DNA from: Candidatus Muiribacteriota bacterium
Lineage (GTDB): Bacteria; Muiribacteriota; DAOVTB01
NCBI GenBank assembly: GCA_030633305.1
Contig: DAOVTB010000005.1
Span: 1 to 59,037 of the forward strand
Direction: 5' to 3'
DNA: 59,037 nt
Each line of letters opens with the position of its first letter. Within the stretch, counting starts at the first letter, position 1. Positions 17,435 through 27,252 of the stretch are shown here, one piece after another. Under the pieces are notes generated by a model. The model saw only the letters and a list, made by a program, of their open reading frames with translations, was not told the DNA's origin and ran no database searches. The position numbers and the translations under genes are program-made.

Positions 17435-19852
17435 ATGAACAGTAATGAATATTATTCTAATTACACCAAAATGTTTGATAGGGAAAGCACAGATGTAACT
17501 ACTGAGGAATGGCTGAACTTTACCCTTGAATATTGTTCAATCGAGGGATTGGAACACCTTCTTAATGCTTTTGAAAAACTTTCCCATCGTTTACAGTTTC
17601 TTATCCTTTTTTTCATGCAACAAACTTGTGGTGGCCAACATGCACAAGTACTTTCCCAATTTCTTTTCGGACACGAAATGCAAGGTAAAATGGTAATCGA
17701 AGACCCTGCAATTAAGACTGAACTCTGTATTACATTGAGGAAAATTGCAGACCAGAGACATACTTTATGGCTACTTGAAAGAATTCAAAACCAGGTTACT
17801 CCTGATCAAATGATACTTATGATGAAAACTTTGAATCAAGTGACACTTGATCAGCTGCTTAAATTTTTTGAATGTTATCAACTGTATTCTCCTCATTTGC
17901 GCGATCTTTATGAAAAAGACTTTATCTCTGCATGGCTTAAAATTGCACACAACAACAAGCTGGATCATTCTTTGACAGAACTTGCAAAAGATCGTAAAAA
18001 ATTTCGTGATTTGATGTTTCAAAGTCGGATTTCTTCAAAAAGCAATCTGTTTATGAAAACAATTGATGCTATAGACGAATTATCTAATGAATATCAAAAT
18101 CAGATTATGACTGAACTTAATCAGAAAAATTTTGATTTAAGGAATCTGCTTCTTTTACTTAATGAAAAAGTAGATTTTGGAAAAGTCATAATGCTTTATC
18201 TAAATTCGATGAATCCTGAGACAGCCAGAAAATTTAATCATAATCTTGCAGAATTCCTGGATTTAAAAATAAAAGTAGTCATCTGGCATGAAGCATTCGT
18301 AAAAGCCGTATTCAATTTTGATGATCATGTTTTAGAAGACCAGTATATTAAAAACATTGAAGTTGAGACTAACAAACCTCTTGACAAGCGTGATACTGCT
18401 ACACTTGTTAATTCTCTGTTATTACTTCTTTCAAGAAAAAAAATAATCAATAACAATTTTGAAGCAAAGATTCAGAAACTGCTGCTGCCTTTTATTGAAT
18501 ATACAGACGATTACACTTCAATCTTGCTTGATTATTTAAAAAGAGCCAGTATTGAACCTAATACAGATCTTATTAGGGCCGTTATCAAGCGTGCGGGAAA
18601 AAAAACATTAATTCAATTATTCTACTGTATCTGTGATTTGATTGAACCTGATACTTTTTCTCAGAATTTATTAGATGTTCTTGATACGTGTGTTTCTGAA
18701 CGACTGGAAATGGAATTAATTGGTGCAGAACGTTCTATTCTTCTTTACTATTCATTGTACAGGCAGGATGATGCTTCTGCAAGCCAATGGTTGCAAAATA
18801 TGCTGAAATCCGATGATGAAGATATAGGAATATCAGCTTTGGAAGCCCTTCGTATTTATAAAAAAGAATTACCTAAGCAAATTCTGAAAATGGTCAATGA
18901 TATCTGGCTTTCGTCTCATCTTTCTCATAACTTGAGAAGAAGAGCTGCAGCGGTTCTTTATTCATCAGTATCTAAATCGAATTTCAGTGTAGAATCTCTG
19001 CTTAAAGGTGTCAATACCATGTCAACAATTTTCTTTCTTGAGGGAGTTTTGCTGACTGATCCCATGGAAAAAGAGTTTGAGGTTTTTATTTCAAAATTTG
19101 AAGAAAAAAATCCTGTAATTCGCTGTTTCATTTTTAATAATCTCAAACGTTTCAGAGGACTTAATGTAACCAGTCAACAAATAACAAAAATTATTAAATA
19201 TCTTGATTCCGGACAATTACAACGCTTTGATATTGTGGTTTTTCTCCTAAATAATCAATGTCAGATAAATTCTTTGAAAGAAAAAATATTTGATAGTTTT
19301 TATCATGCAAATACTGCCCAGGACAGGATTATTCTTGGATGGATTATTAAAAAATATTATCCTCCAAGCCCGGAGTTAAAGGGATTTATTGATAGCATTA
19401 CTGCTGATTTAATTGAGGATGACGAGAAATTCAACGAACTCTATCTGAATTCTTATATGGTTAAATTTGATACCAAAGTGATACAAAACCTAAAAACTAT
19501 TGATAATCCGGCGGTACAGCAATTGCTTATGAAAAATATGTCAGATCAACCACCGGAAAACAAGTTCAATACTCTGTTGACAGGATTGCGCTTATCGGCT
19601 TCTACAACCTATAAACGATGGATCAGTTTAATCAACAGGCGCCTGGAGCCTATGGCACTTGTCCCATTGATTAATACAATAGATCTGGAAAATTCAATAA
19701 AAAGTGAATTGATGATTCCGCTTTTTATGTCTTTCCCAGTTACTTTTCTCAAAGAAAGTTTGAATAATCTAAGGAAAGAGCAACTTGTAGCAACTAATGA
19801 AAAATTGATGATTAATCAAATTGACTGGATATTAGAGAAAATAAATATATGA
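17435..19852 (+). CDS. Large all-helical protein, HEAT-like, chemosensory locus
   Basis: The product is 805 residues from the ATG at 17435; a TTG five codons earlier is also in frame. It has no signal peptide, membrane segment or catalytic motif. Leu-rich helical pairs throughout, such as GISALEALRIYKKELPKQIL and LRRRAAAVLYSSV, resemble HEAT-type repeats, which would make a curved scaffold. It overlaps or abuts cheX, so it belongs to the cheB block and may hold chemosensory proteins together. That role is inference from context and fold type. I do not recognise a named family. Confidence 0.6.
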   Translation: MNSNEYYSNYTKMFDRESTDVTTEEWLNFTLEYCSIEGLEHLLNAFEKLSHRLQFLILFFMQQTCGGQHAQVLSQFLFGHEMQGKMVIEDPAIKTELCITLRKIADQRHTLWLLERIQNQVTPDQMILMMKTLNQVTLDQLLKFFECYQLYSPHLRDLYEKDFISAWLKIAHNNKLDHSLTELAKDRKKFRDLMFQSRISSKSNLFMKTIDAIDELSNEYQNQIMTELNQKNFDLRNLLLLLNEKVDFGKVIMLYLNSMNPETARKFNHNLAEFLDLKIKVVIWHEAFVKAVFNFDDHVLEDQYIKNIEVETNKPLDKRDTATLVNSLLLLLSRKKIINNNFEAKIQKLLLPFIEYTDDYTSILLDYLKRASIEPNTDLIRAVIKRAGKKTLIQLFYCICDLIEPDTFSQNLLDVLDTCVSERLEMELIGAERSILLYYSLYRQDDASASQWLQNMLKSDDEDIGISALEALRIYKKELPKQILKMVNDIWLSSHLSHNLRRRAAAVLYSSVSKSNFSVESLLKGVNTMSTIFFLEGVLLTDPMEKEFEVFISKFEEKNPVIRCFIFNNLKRFRGLNVTSQQITKIIKYLDSGQLQRFDIVVFLLNNQCQINSLKEKIFDSFYHANTAQDRIILGWIIKKYYPPSPELKGFIDSITADLIEDDEKFNELYLNSYMVKFDTKVIQNLKTIDNPAVQQLLMKNMSDQPPENKFNTLLTGLRLSASTTYKRWISLINRRLEPMALVPLINTIDLENSIKSELMIPLFMSFPVTFLKESLNNLRKEQLVATNEKLMINQIDWILEKINI

Positions 19853-19865
19853 AAAGTTATATTTC

Positions 19866-19894
19866 TTGACTAATTTTTGTTTAAAGAGCATAAT
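19866..19894 (+). promoter_or_regulatory. Promoter-like site of the NarL-type kinase gene
   Basis: TTGACT (19866-19871), a 17-base spacer and CATAAT (19889-19894) precede the start codon by 29 bases. The site lies 13 bases after the stop of the HEAT-like gene. Confidence 0.5.
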
Positions 19895-19923
19895 TTTGTA
19901 TCCAATGCTAGGTTAAAGTTATT

Positions 19924-22503
19924 ATGGTTTTAAAATCTTTTTTTAATCAGTTTAAAACTGACGATTCGTGTGAAAATAAATGTTATAATGATATACAATC
20001 CCCGGATGTTTTAATTGAATTAGTGCAGATTTGTAATTCTGCAATGACTATTGATGAATTGCTGAAAACGGTATGTGTTTTTTTAAAAAAATGGTCTGGC
20101 TTTGAAGCCATTGGTATTCGCTATCAGGCTGATGAGGAATATCCGTATTTTGTAAATGATGGATTTTCAGAAGATTTCATCAAATCTGAAAATAATATTT
20201 GTTTGAGGGACGATTCGGATCAGATTCTTCATGATAAAATTGGAAATCCCATACTTGATTGTATATGTGGGAAAGTTCTTTGTGGAAATTTTGACCCCGG
20301 CCTTCCTTTTTTTTCAAAAAATGGAAGTTTTTGGACAAATTCTACAACCAACCTCTTGTCCTCCACTAGAGATGAAGATTTGCCAAATACACGAAATCAG
20401 TGTATTGATAGAGGCTATGAAACTCTAGCTTTGTTTCCCCTGCAACATGCCAGCAAAATTTATGGTTTACTCCAGTTTAATGATAGTAAACCTGATTGTA
20501 TTACATCTTCGTTGGTTTCATTTGTAGAGAAAATGGCATTAACTATTGGTTCCAGCATTGCACATCTTTTATCTATAAATGCTCTTAATAAAATTGAAAA
20601 AAAACACTTTGAGTTTTTAAATTTGTATGGGACTATTTTTTTATCACGTGATTTCAATGGAACGGTTACCTTTATTAATAAGGTTGGCTGTGAATTGCTA
20701 GGGTATCCCGAAGAAGAAATTATTGGAAAAAAATGGCTAGATTTTCTTCCAAAGTCTAGCCATTTTACCAGTTCAAAAATTTTTAATGATATGATTAGTG
20801 GTATCAGAAATACTAATTTTTTTGAAATACCAGTCCTCACAGCTTCTGGCGAGAAACGTATAATAAACTGGAATATCAAAACCGTCCGCGATGAGAACAA
20901 TAATATAATAGGAACACTGAGTTCTGGGAATGATATAACTGAACAAGCAATATTCAAACAAGAAAAAAATATTGTTATCAAAAAGCTTTTGGAAAGCCAG
21001 GATAATTATCACCAATTATTTGAGAACGCATCTGTTCCACTCATTGAAGAAGACATGTTTGAAGTTAAAAAATTTATCAATAGTTGTAATCTTTTCAAAT
21101 CTGATTCTCCAGAAGTAGTTTTTGAAAAACATCCTGAATTGTTGGAAAAGTGCGCCAGACTTGTAATCATCAAATCTATAAATAAACAAGCATTGAAGTT
21201 GTATGAAGCTTGTGACATAGAATCCTTTAAAGATGGATTAGTACAACTTTTGGATGATGAAAATATGGAAATTTTTAAGAATGTACTAATTCGTTTTATA
21301 AACAAAGAATCCTATTACCATTTTGAAACAACTAATAAAACGTTTTCGGGTAATACATTAAATGTAGATATTGTCTGGCATTATTCTCCCACAATTGAAT
21401 CTCCATGGCGTTACCTTGTGTCTATACGAAATATTACAAAACGAATAAAGATGGAAAAAGCTTTAAGGAAAAGTGAGGAACGTTATCGTGTATTATTTGA
21501 GACATCTATGGATGCAATCCTTATTTTTAATCAATCCGGAGTGATTGAAGATTGTAATCTTGCAACATGTAAGTTACTTGCCAATTCAAAGGATAAGATT
21601 ATTGGAACACCAATAGTGAATTATATTACATCCGTTCAATCTAAGTTATTCAATAATTTGTTCAACAATTTCAAGGAAAAAGAACAAATTAAGTTTGAGA
21701 TTTCAATGACGACTCATGATAACAAAATCATTGATGTAGATGTTAATGCACATTGGTTGTTTGATAATCACAATATAGGTCAGGCAGTCTTTCGCAATAT
21801 TACTAAACGCAAATTGGCAGAGCTTTCTCTAATAGATTATCAGTCTCAACTTTCTAAATTGAACGAATCTCTAATTTCCTCAGAGAACCAATTGAGACGA
21901 AATATTTCAATTGAAATTCATGATGATATAAGCCAGTTACTGGTGGCGTGCAGTATGAAAATTAAAAGTCTTCCAATGATAACTGATGAAAATAGAGTCC
22001 GTTTGGATGATATTGTTGAGAACTTGGATATTGCTATTCAGAGAGCACGGGATCTTACAGTAAAAATTAGTCCTCCTGTCATTTATGAACTGGGACTTGG
22101 TCAGGGAATAAAATGGCTATGTAACGATTACAGTCAAAAGTTTGATGTGAAAATCAGTTATACAGTTGATGTTCCTGATCTTTGCCTTGAAAAAGAAATA
22201 GAAGTTTTTTTATTTAGATGCACCAATGAATTTTTGTTTAATATAGTAAAACATGCCTCGGCATCACATGTTCAATTGCAAATGAATTATGAAAACGAGA
22301 TACTTATGATTGAAGTTTTTGACAATGGTAAAGGCTTTTTAGTTGACCAACGCCTTAAAGAATGTGCTGCTGAACAATGTTTTGGTCTGTTCAGTATACG
22401 AGACCGTATTTCTCGTAATGGCGGAGAATTTCATATTGAATCTTCACGCAAAAAAGGAACGCATGTCTGGTTAATGTATCCGGTATTAAATCAAAGGAAA
22501 TAG
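19924..22503 (+). CDS. Cytosolic sensor histidine kinase, GAF-PAS-HisKA_3 type
   Basis: The product is 859 residues without membrane segments. A GAF-like domain (about 28-220, with a CICGKVLCGN cysteine cluster) is followed by a PAS domain (about 235-345), a less clear PAS-like region (about 360-515) and another PAS (about 520-640). The NarL-type dimerisation helix carries the phospho-histidine in ISIEIHDDISQLL (about 664). The ATP domain shows NEFLFNIVKHASA, FDNGKGF and GLFSIRDRI. The partner regulator follows after three bases. GAF plus several PAS domains suggest a redox or small-molecule signal inside the cell. The CxC-type cysteines could hold a cofactor, which is speculative. Confidence 0.85.
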   Translation: MVLKSFFNQFKTDDSCENKCYNDIQSPDVLIELVQICNSAMTIDELLKTVCVFLKKWSGFEAIGIRYQADEEYPYFVNDGFSEDFIKSENNICLRDDSDQILHDKIGNPILDCICGKVLCGNFDPGLPFFSKNGSFWTNSTTNLLSSTRDEDLPNTRNQCIDRGYETLALFPLQHASKIYGLLQFNDSKPDCITSSLVSFVEKMALTIGSSIAHLLSINALNKIEKKHFEFLNLYGTIFLSRDFNGTVTFINKVGCELLGYPEEEIIGKKWLDFLPKSSHFTSSKIFNDMISGIRNTNFFEIPVLTASGEKRIINWNIKTVRDENNNIIGTLSSGNDITEQAIFKQEKNIVIKKLLESQDNYHQLFENASVPLIEEDMFEVKKFINSCNLFKSDSPEVVFEKHPELLEKCARLVIIKSINKQALKLYEACDIESFKDGLVQLLDDENMEIFKNVLIRFINKESYYHFETTNKTFSGNTLNVDIVWHYSPTIESPWRYLVSIRNITKRIKMEKALRKSEERYRVLFETSMDAILIFNQSGVIEDCNLATCKLLANSKDKIIGTPIVNYITSVQSKLFNNLFNNFKEKEQIKFEISMTTHDNKIIDVDVNAHWLFDNHNIGQAVFRNITKRKLAELSLIDYQSQLSKLNESLISSENQLRRNISIEIHDDISQLLVACSMKIKSLPMITDENRVRLDDIVENLDIAIQRARDLTVKISPPVIYELGLGQGIKWLCNDYSQKFDVKISYTVDVPDLCLEKEIEVFLFRCTNEFLFNIVKHASASHVQLQMNYENEILMIEVFDNGKGFLVDQRLKECAAEQCFGLFSIRDRISRNGGEFHIESSRKKGTHVWLMYPVLNQRK

Positions 22504-22506
22504 AAT

Positions 22507-23154
22507 ATGAAAATTAAAATAATGCTAGTCGAAGATCACCAGATTGTTCTTGAAGGATTAAAAACATTACTCGATACAGAAAAGAATTTTGAAATAATTG
22601 GTGAAGCCAATAATGGGGTTGACGCTTTAAAATTTTGTACTAATAACCATCCGGATATCGTTATACTTGACATTGGATTACCAGGAATGAGTGGAATGGA
22701 TGTTTTGATTCATTTGACAAAGAATAATCCAGAAGTAAAAGTAATTATTTTATCGATGCACGCAGATCGATTTTATGTAACCAGCATGATAAGATCAGGA
22801 GCTAAGGGATATCTCGTTAAAGAAAGTGCTTATGAAGACCTTGTAAAAGCAATAAACGTTGTTAATGATGGCGGAGTTTATTTAAGCCAAAAAATTAAAT
22901 CCATGATCATTGAGGATTTTGTCCAGGGTGAAGGACCTTCCGGAAATAGTGGTAAGGTAAAATTGACACATCGGGAAACTGATGTGCTGAAATTGTTGGC
23001 CAATGGAAAATCCAATCATGAAATTGCTGAAATTCTTTTAATCAGTATTAAAACAGTCGAAACTTATCGTTCGAGGCTAATAAAAAAACTGAAACTCAGA
23101 AACATTGCAGAACTTACCCGTTATGCTATTAAAAATAACTTGGTAGAGTTATAG
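22507..23154 (+). CDS. NarL/LuxR-family response regulator
   Basis: The product is 215 residues. The receiver (about 1-120) has MLVEDHQIVL, acceptor Asp in VILDIGLPGMSGMD and VKES near the C-terminal lysine. The LuxR-type helix-turn-helix (about 148-210) reads LTHRETDVLKLLANGKSN, IAEILLISIKTVETYRSR. It should bind DNA as a dimer when phosphorylated by the upstream kinase. It lies between the two chemotaxis blocks and could control them, as the next operon starts 150 bases downstream; that link is inference. Confidence 0.9.
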   Translation: MKIKIMLVEDHQIVLEGLKTLLDTEKNFEIIGEANNGVDALKFCTNNHPDIVILDIGLPGMSGMDVLIHLTKNNPEVKVIILSMHADRFYVTSMIRSGAKGYLVKESAYEDLVKAINVVNDGGVYLSQKIKSMIIEDFVQGEGPSGNSGKVKLTHRETDVLKLLANGKSNHEIAEILLISIKTVETYRSRLIKKLKLRNIAELTRYAIKNNLVEL

Positions 23155-23175
23155 ATCAACTAATAATTTGACTTT

Positions 23176-23270
23176 AATCGTAAGGAAAAACCTTACAAAG
23201 TCAAATAATCCCTGAATCAAAAAAACGTGATATCCTAATTATATTTTCTAATCACTTTGGGTAAACTTAG
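23176..23270 (+). promoter_or_regulatory. Conserved leader upstream of cheA
   Basis: This is the partner of the cheB leader at 15297-15390. It has a hairpin GTAAGG/CCTTAC around AAAAA, extended by outer arms TTTGAC/GTCAAA, then CGTGATATCCTAATTATA, then CACTTTGGGTAAACTT. The first hairpin differs from the cheB version by a paired change (C-G to A-T), which argues for a conserved structure. Confidence 0.55.
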
Positions 23271-23307
23271 TTTAATTCTTAGAAATTAACTGGGAGAATC
23301 TATAGTG

Positions 23308-26028
23308 ATGGAATCTCGTGTTGAACAAACTTCAGATTCAAACATACTTCTTGAACAGAAGTGTATAAAAAAATTGTCCGATGCTTTCGTATTTGCAGAG
23401 ATTGATGATTTGCCATCCATGATGAAAGTCCATACTTTATTCAATGAACTATCAGAGTCTCTTTCACTAAAAACGAAACCTAATTGTAAAAGGGCAGCAA
23501 GTGCAGCAGAAGAATTAATGGAACGCATAGTTCTGGAAGATGTTGATGATTCTATTGCTTCACTGCAAATCATAGAACGTACTATTTCTACTTTGCAAGG
23601 AATTTTGCTTGAGAATCAGAAAGAAAGTGATCGACATTTTCCAATGGAACTGGAAAAAGATTCTGCAGAATTACGTGAAGGAGATTTTGTTGCTTCTTTA
23701 CTTGAGAATCAAAATTCATCATCTACGGAAATCGTTGATACTGAAATCCTTGCTGAATTTCTGGCAGATCAAACTATTGTACAGGAAGATCTGGAAGGAT
23801 GGATTCTTGAATTGGAAGGTGATAATCCCGCATCCAGCCGATCGGAATTGAAGCGTATTTTCCACAATCTAAAAGGGGAATCTTCTTTTCTTGGTTTAAA
23901 TGAAGTAAGTGAAGCCTGTCATAATGTGGAAGAAATATTGTCTGAACTATCTGTAAAGGATTTGATTGATCCCTTACTTATTTTGCATGACTGGCTTGGC
24001 AAAATATACGATTTTCATGCAGGAAAGGGAATGCATCCTGGTAAAATACCATCATTTATAAAAGATCAATCTAAAGAAATCTTAGATGATAAAGTGGATA
24101 TAAGCATAACTAATACAACAAGTCTTGATGAAGAGCGGATTGATCTGTCAGGATGTGATTCAGAGTTATTGGCTGAGTTTATTCCTGAAGCAATTGATCA
24201 TATTGATATGGCAAATACAGATTTACTCAAGCTGGAGACGGAATTAGATAACTTCGAGGCATTGAATGGAGTTTTTCGTGCATTTCATACAATTAAGGGT
24301 GTTGCCGGCTTTCTTGATTTATCACTTCTTTTGGAACTTGCTCATGAATTTGAAAATTTACTTGATCGAGCACGGAAAAAGGAAATTGTACTTAGCGGAC
24401 AAGCTATAGATCTGATTTTTGACGCACTTGATATGATGAAACACATCATACAAAAAATTTCTTCTTCAATTAGTAATGGTGAAACCAGCCTTCTGGTATC
24501 AGGTGTAAAAACATTGTTATATTCATTAGAACAGGTTTTTGAAGGTTTTACAATTGATTCAAAAGTACAATTGTCTCCTGCTTCAAAAGGAAAACGACTA
24601 GGTGAAATTCTTTTAGAACAGAATGAAATTGAACCGGATGTTTTAAAAGATGCTCTCATTAAACAGGGTAGTATAGAAAACAAAAACAGTGAATCTCCTC
24701 AGCGTCTGGGTGAAATTTTGGTTAGAGATACTCAAGTTCCACCTAAATCTGTGGCTCAGGCTCTTCGTAGACAGAATAATGTACAACGGCCAGTTGTTGA
24801 GATTCGTGAAACAATCAGAGTTGATGCAGATAAACTTGGGATGTTGATAGATACAATTGGTGAACTAGTAATTGCAGAATCGATGATCAGCCAAAGTCCT
24901 GTTGTCAAATCTTTGAAATCAACAACACTTAGAAACCAGCTTTCGCGATTGGAAAAAATCAGTCGAGAATTACAGGAAATAGGTACTTCACTACGTATGG
25001 TACCAATAAGGGATACGTTTCGAAAAATGGCCCGATTGGTTCGTGATCTATCTAAAAAAACTGGAAAAACTGTTAAGTTTTTAACTGTTGGTGAAGATAC
25101 CGAGCTTGATAAATCAGTTGTGGAACGTATTGGAGATCCGCTTGTGCATCTTTTGCGAAATGCAATGGATCATGGAATTGAAAAATCATCTAAAGATAGA
25201 GAATCAAATGGAAAATTTCCGACGGCAAATATCGAATTGCGGGCATTTCATCGAGAAGGAAGTGTGTTCATCGAAATAGAAGATGACGGACGCGGACTGA
25301 ATAGAGAAGCGATTCGGGCTAAAGCAATCGAGAAGGGATTAATCCGTGAAGAAGATATTATAAGCGAACGTGAACTGGATCGTTTAATATTTTTACCAGG
25401 GTTTTCTACTTCCAAAAGTGTGACTGATATTTCAGGACGCGGAGTTGGTATGGACGTAGTGAAAAATAATATCGAATCATTACGTGGCCACCTCGAAGTA
25501 ATTTCCACACCTGGCAAAGGAACATTGTTTAGCATTAAACTTCCATTAACGTTGGCAATCATAAATGGTATGGTCATTTGTATTGGCCAGGAACGTTACA
25601 TTATACCAACTCTTTCTGTTGTGCGTTTCATCCGTCCTGGAGAAAAAGATATTTCTACTGTTATGAAAAAGCAGGAAATGATCTTTTTACAGGGGAAGTA
25701 TATTCAGCTTATTCGATTAGGAAATCATTTCAAAGTTTCAGGTAAAATCGTTGATGAACCAACTCGAGGATTGATTGTTATAGTGGAAGCTGATGGAGTA
25801 CAAATTGGACTATTGGCAGATAAACTTGTTGGTCAGCAGCAGGTTGTTATTAAGAATCTCGGAAAAATGTTTGAGGGAATAGATGGTATCGCCGGGGGAA
25901 CGATTATGCCTGATGGTAAAGTGGGATTAATACTTGATCCTGTAGGATTATTGAAATCAACGCGGAATAATACCGTTTTACATAATAATAAAATTAAAGA
26001 GGGGGTAAAATTAAATGTCCAATCCTGA
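23308..26028 (+). CDS. cheA: Chemotaxis histidine kinase CheA with two Hpt domains
   Basis: The product is 906 residues, long for CheA. An N-terminal acidic region of about 150 residues is unassigned. Two Hpt domains follow, with phospho-histidines in FHNLKGESSFLG (about 187) and FHTIKGVAGFLD (about 328). Then come two repeats of the pattern RLGEILLEQNEIEPDVLKDA and RLGEILVRDTQVPPKSVAQA (about 430-490), which resemble MshEN or type II secretion ATPase N-terminal repeats. The dimerisation (LIDTIGELVIAESMI), ATP-binding (LLRNAMDHGIE, IEDDGRGL, GRGVGMDVV) and CheW-like domains complete it. GGGAGA precedes the ATG at 23308. All kinase boxes are intact. Confidence 0.92.
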   Translation: MESRVEQTSDSNILLEQKCIKKLSDAFVFAEIDDLPSMMKVHTLFNELSESLSLKTKPNCKRAASAAEELMERIVLEDVDDSIASLQIIERTISTLQGILLENQKESDRHFPMELEKDSAELREGDFVASLLENQNSSSTEIVDTEILAEFLADQTIVQEDLEGWILELEGDNPASSRSELKRIFHNLKGESSFLGLNEVSEACHNVEEILSELSVKDLIDPLLILHDWLGKIYDFHAGKGMHPGKIPSFIKDQSKEILDDKVDISITNTTSLDEERIDLSGCDSELLAEFIPEAIDHIDMANTDLLKLETELDNFEALNGVFRAFHTIKGVAGFLDLSLLLELAHEFENLLDRARKKEIVLSGQAIDLIFDALDMMKHIIQKISSSISNGETSLLVSGVKTLLYSLEQVFEGFTIDSKVQLSPASKGKRLGEILLEQNEIEPDVLKDALIKQGSIENKNSESPQRLGEILVRDTQVPPKSVAQALRRQNNVQRPVVEIRETIRVDADKLGMLIDTIGELVIAESMISQSPVVKSLKSTTLRNQLSRLEKISRELQEIGTSLRMVPIRDTFRKMARLVRDLSKKTGKTVKFLTVGEDTELDKSVVERIGDPLVHLLRNAMDHGIEKSSKDRESNGKFPTANIELRAFHREGSVFIEIEDDGRGLNREAIRAKAIEKGLIREEDIISERELDRLIFLPGFSTSKSVTDISGRGVGMDVVKNNIESLRGHLEVISTPGKGTLFSIKLPLTLAIINGMVICIGQERYIIPTLSVVRFIRPGEKDISTVMKKQEMIFLQGKYIQLIRLGNHFKVSGKIVDEPTRGLIVIVEADGVQIGLLADKLVGQQQVVIKNLGKMFEGIDGIAGGTIMPDGKVGLILDPVGLLKSTRNNTVLHNNKIKEGVKLNVQS

Positions 26029-26581
26029 AACAATTAACAAGAATGAAACTACTGAAATTCGACAGATTGAACAAACAGAAAAATATTTAACTTTCGAGTT
26101 AAGTAAAGAAGTGTATGGTCTGGAGATTCTAAAGGTACATGAAATCATTGGACTATTGCATGTTACACGCGTTCCACGTATGCCGGAGTATGTCAGAGGG
26201 GTAATCAATTTAAGGGGTAAGGTAATTCCTGTAATAGACCTGAGACTTAAATTTGGTCTTGAAGCTGGAATAGATACTGAATTAACTTGTATTATTGTGG
26301 TTCAGGTAACTGGACATAGTCAAAGCGTGACGATGGGAATCATTGTAGATGAGGTATCGGAAGTGCTGGATATTGATCGGAATCAGATTGAAGATACTCC
26401 AAATTTTGGAGCAAATGTGAACACAGATTTCATTCTTGGTCTGGGCAAAGTAGAAAAGGGAGTTGTTCTTTTATTGGATGTGGATCAGGTGTTATCTGAT
26501 ACAACCATGGATGCAGTTATAAGTAAAGTCCCAAACAATGAAAATGACATTCCAGAAACAATTGAAGCGGAAATGGAATAG
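26015..26581 (+). CDS. cheW: Chemotaxis adaptor CheW
   Basis: The product is 188 residues: a CheW domain (about 25-170) with KYLTFELSKEVYGLEILKVHEI, RVPRMPEYVRGVINLRGKVIPVIDL and MGIIVDEVSEVLDI, plus an acidic tail. It links the receptor tip to CheA in the cytosolic array. AGAGGGGG precedes the start, which overlaps the end of cheA by 14 bases in another frame, so the two are translationally coupled. The usual surface residues for receptor and kinase contact are in place. Confidence 0.93.
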   Translation: MSNPETINKNETTEIRQIEQTEKYLTFELSKEVYGLEILKVHEIIGLLHVTRVPRMPEYVRGVINLRGKVIPVIDLRLKFGLEAGIDTELTCIIVVQVTGHSQSVTMGIIVDEVSEVLDIDRNQIEDTPNFGANVNTDFILGLGKVEKGVVLLLDVDQVLSDTTMDAVISKVPNNENDIPETIEAEME

Positions 26582-26589
26582 AGGGTTTT

Positions 26590-27216
26590 ATGGCTTTTAC
26601 CTATTTCTTCCGGGACTACAAAACACTTGAAATAATCGGTCAGAAACTGGTGCCCTTGATGTTGGGACACAAATATATCCGAATCTGGGATGCCGGTTGT
26701 GCACATGGACCGGAACCATTTTCTCTGGCTATTGCACTAAGTGAAAACATGGGAAAATTTATTTTTCGAAATGTACGTATACTAGCAACTGACATTGATA
26801 TCTCGAATCAGTTTGGGGAAATCATTCGAGTTGGGAATTATCCAAAGAAAGAGATTCAACGGATTCCAGATATGATTTTTGAAAACTATTTTAAGCCCTG
26901 TAATCAATCGGATCATTTTATGATATGTTCTGAAATAAAAAAGAGAGTGGAATATCTTAGGCATGACTTGCTGACTTTGAAGCCTCCAAACACGGGTTTT
27001 AACCTTATTATGTGTAAAAATGTGCTTCTTCATTTTAGTGAAACAAAACGAATACAGGTATTAGAGATGTTCCATAATAATTTGCATACTGGTGGGTTCC
27101 TTGTTATGGAACGTACACAGGCGCTTCCAAAAAAAATAGCACACCTGTTTAAAAAAATTGAAGCAGATGCACAAATTTATCAAAAAATTGTATCAGCAAC
27201 TGAAGTCGCTGTTTAA
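26590..27216 (+). CDS. Short CheR-like methyltransferase without N-terminal domain
   Basis: The product is 208 residues, about 65 fewer than CheR. It has the SAM-binding core IWDAGCAHGPEPFSLAIAL, ILATDIDISNQ, the NLIMCKNVLLHFSE strand and GGFLVMERTQALP, which correspond to WSCACSTGEEPYS, ILATDIN, VIFCRNVMIYF and GGYIMLGHSESL in the full CheR at 29900. The N-terminal helical domain that grips receptors is missing, and the glycine-rich loop is changed (STGEE to AHGPE). It could be a diverged methyltransferase with a different target. It sits between cheW and the receptor gene. Confidence 0.75.
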   Translation: MAFTYFFRDYKTLEIIGQKLVPLMLGHKYIRIWDAGCAHGPEPFSLAIALSENMGKFIFRNVRILATDIDISNQFGEIIRVGNYPKKEIQRIPDMIFENYFKPCNQSDHFMICSEIKKRVEYLRHDLLTLKPPNTGFNLIMCKNVLLHFSETKRIQVLEMFHNNLHTGGFLVMERTQALPKKIAHLFKKIEADAQIYQKIVSATEVAV

Positions 27217-27252
27217 TTATGAATATAAATATATAGAAGGAGAATATGAAAA

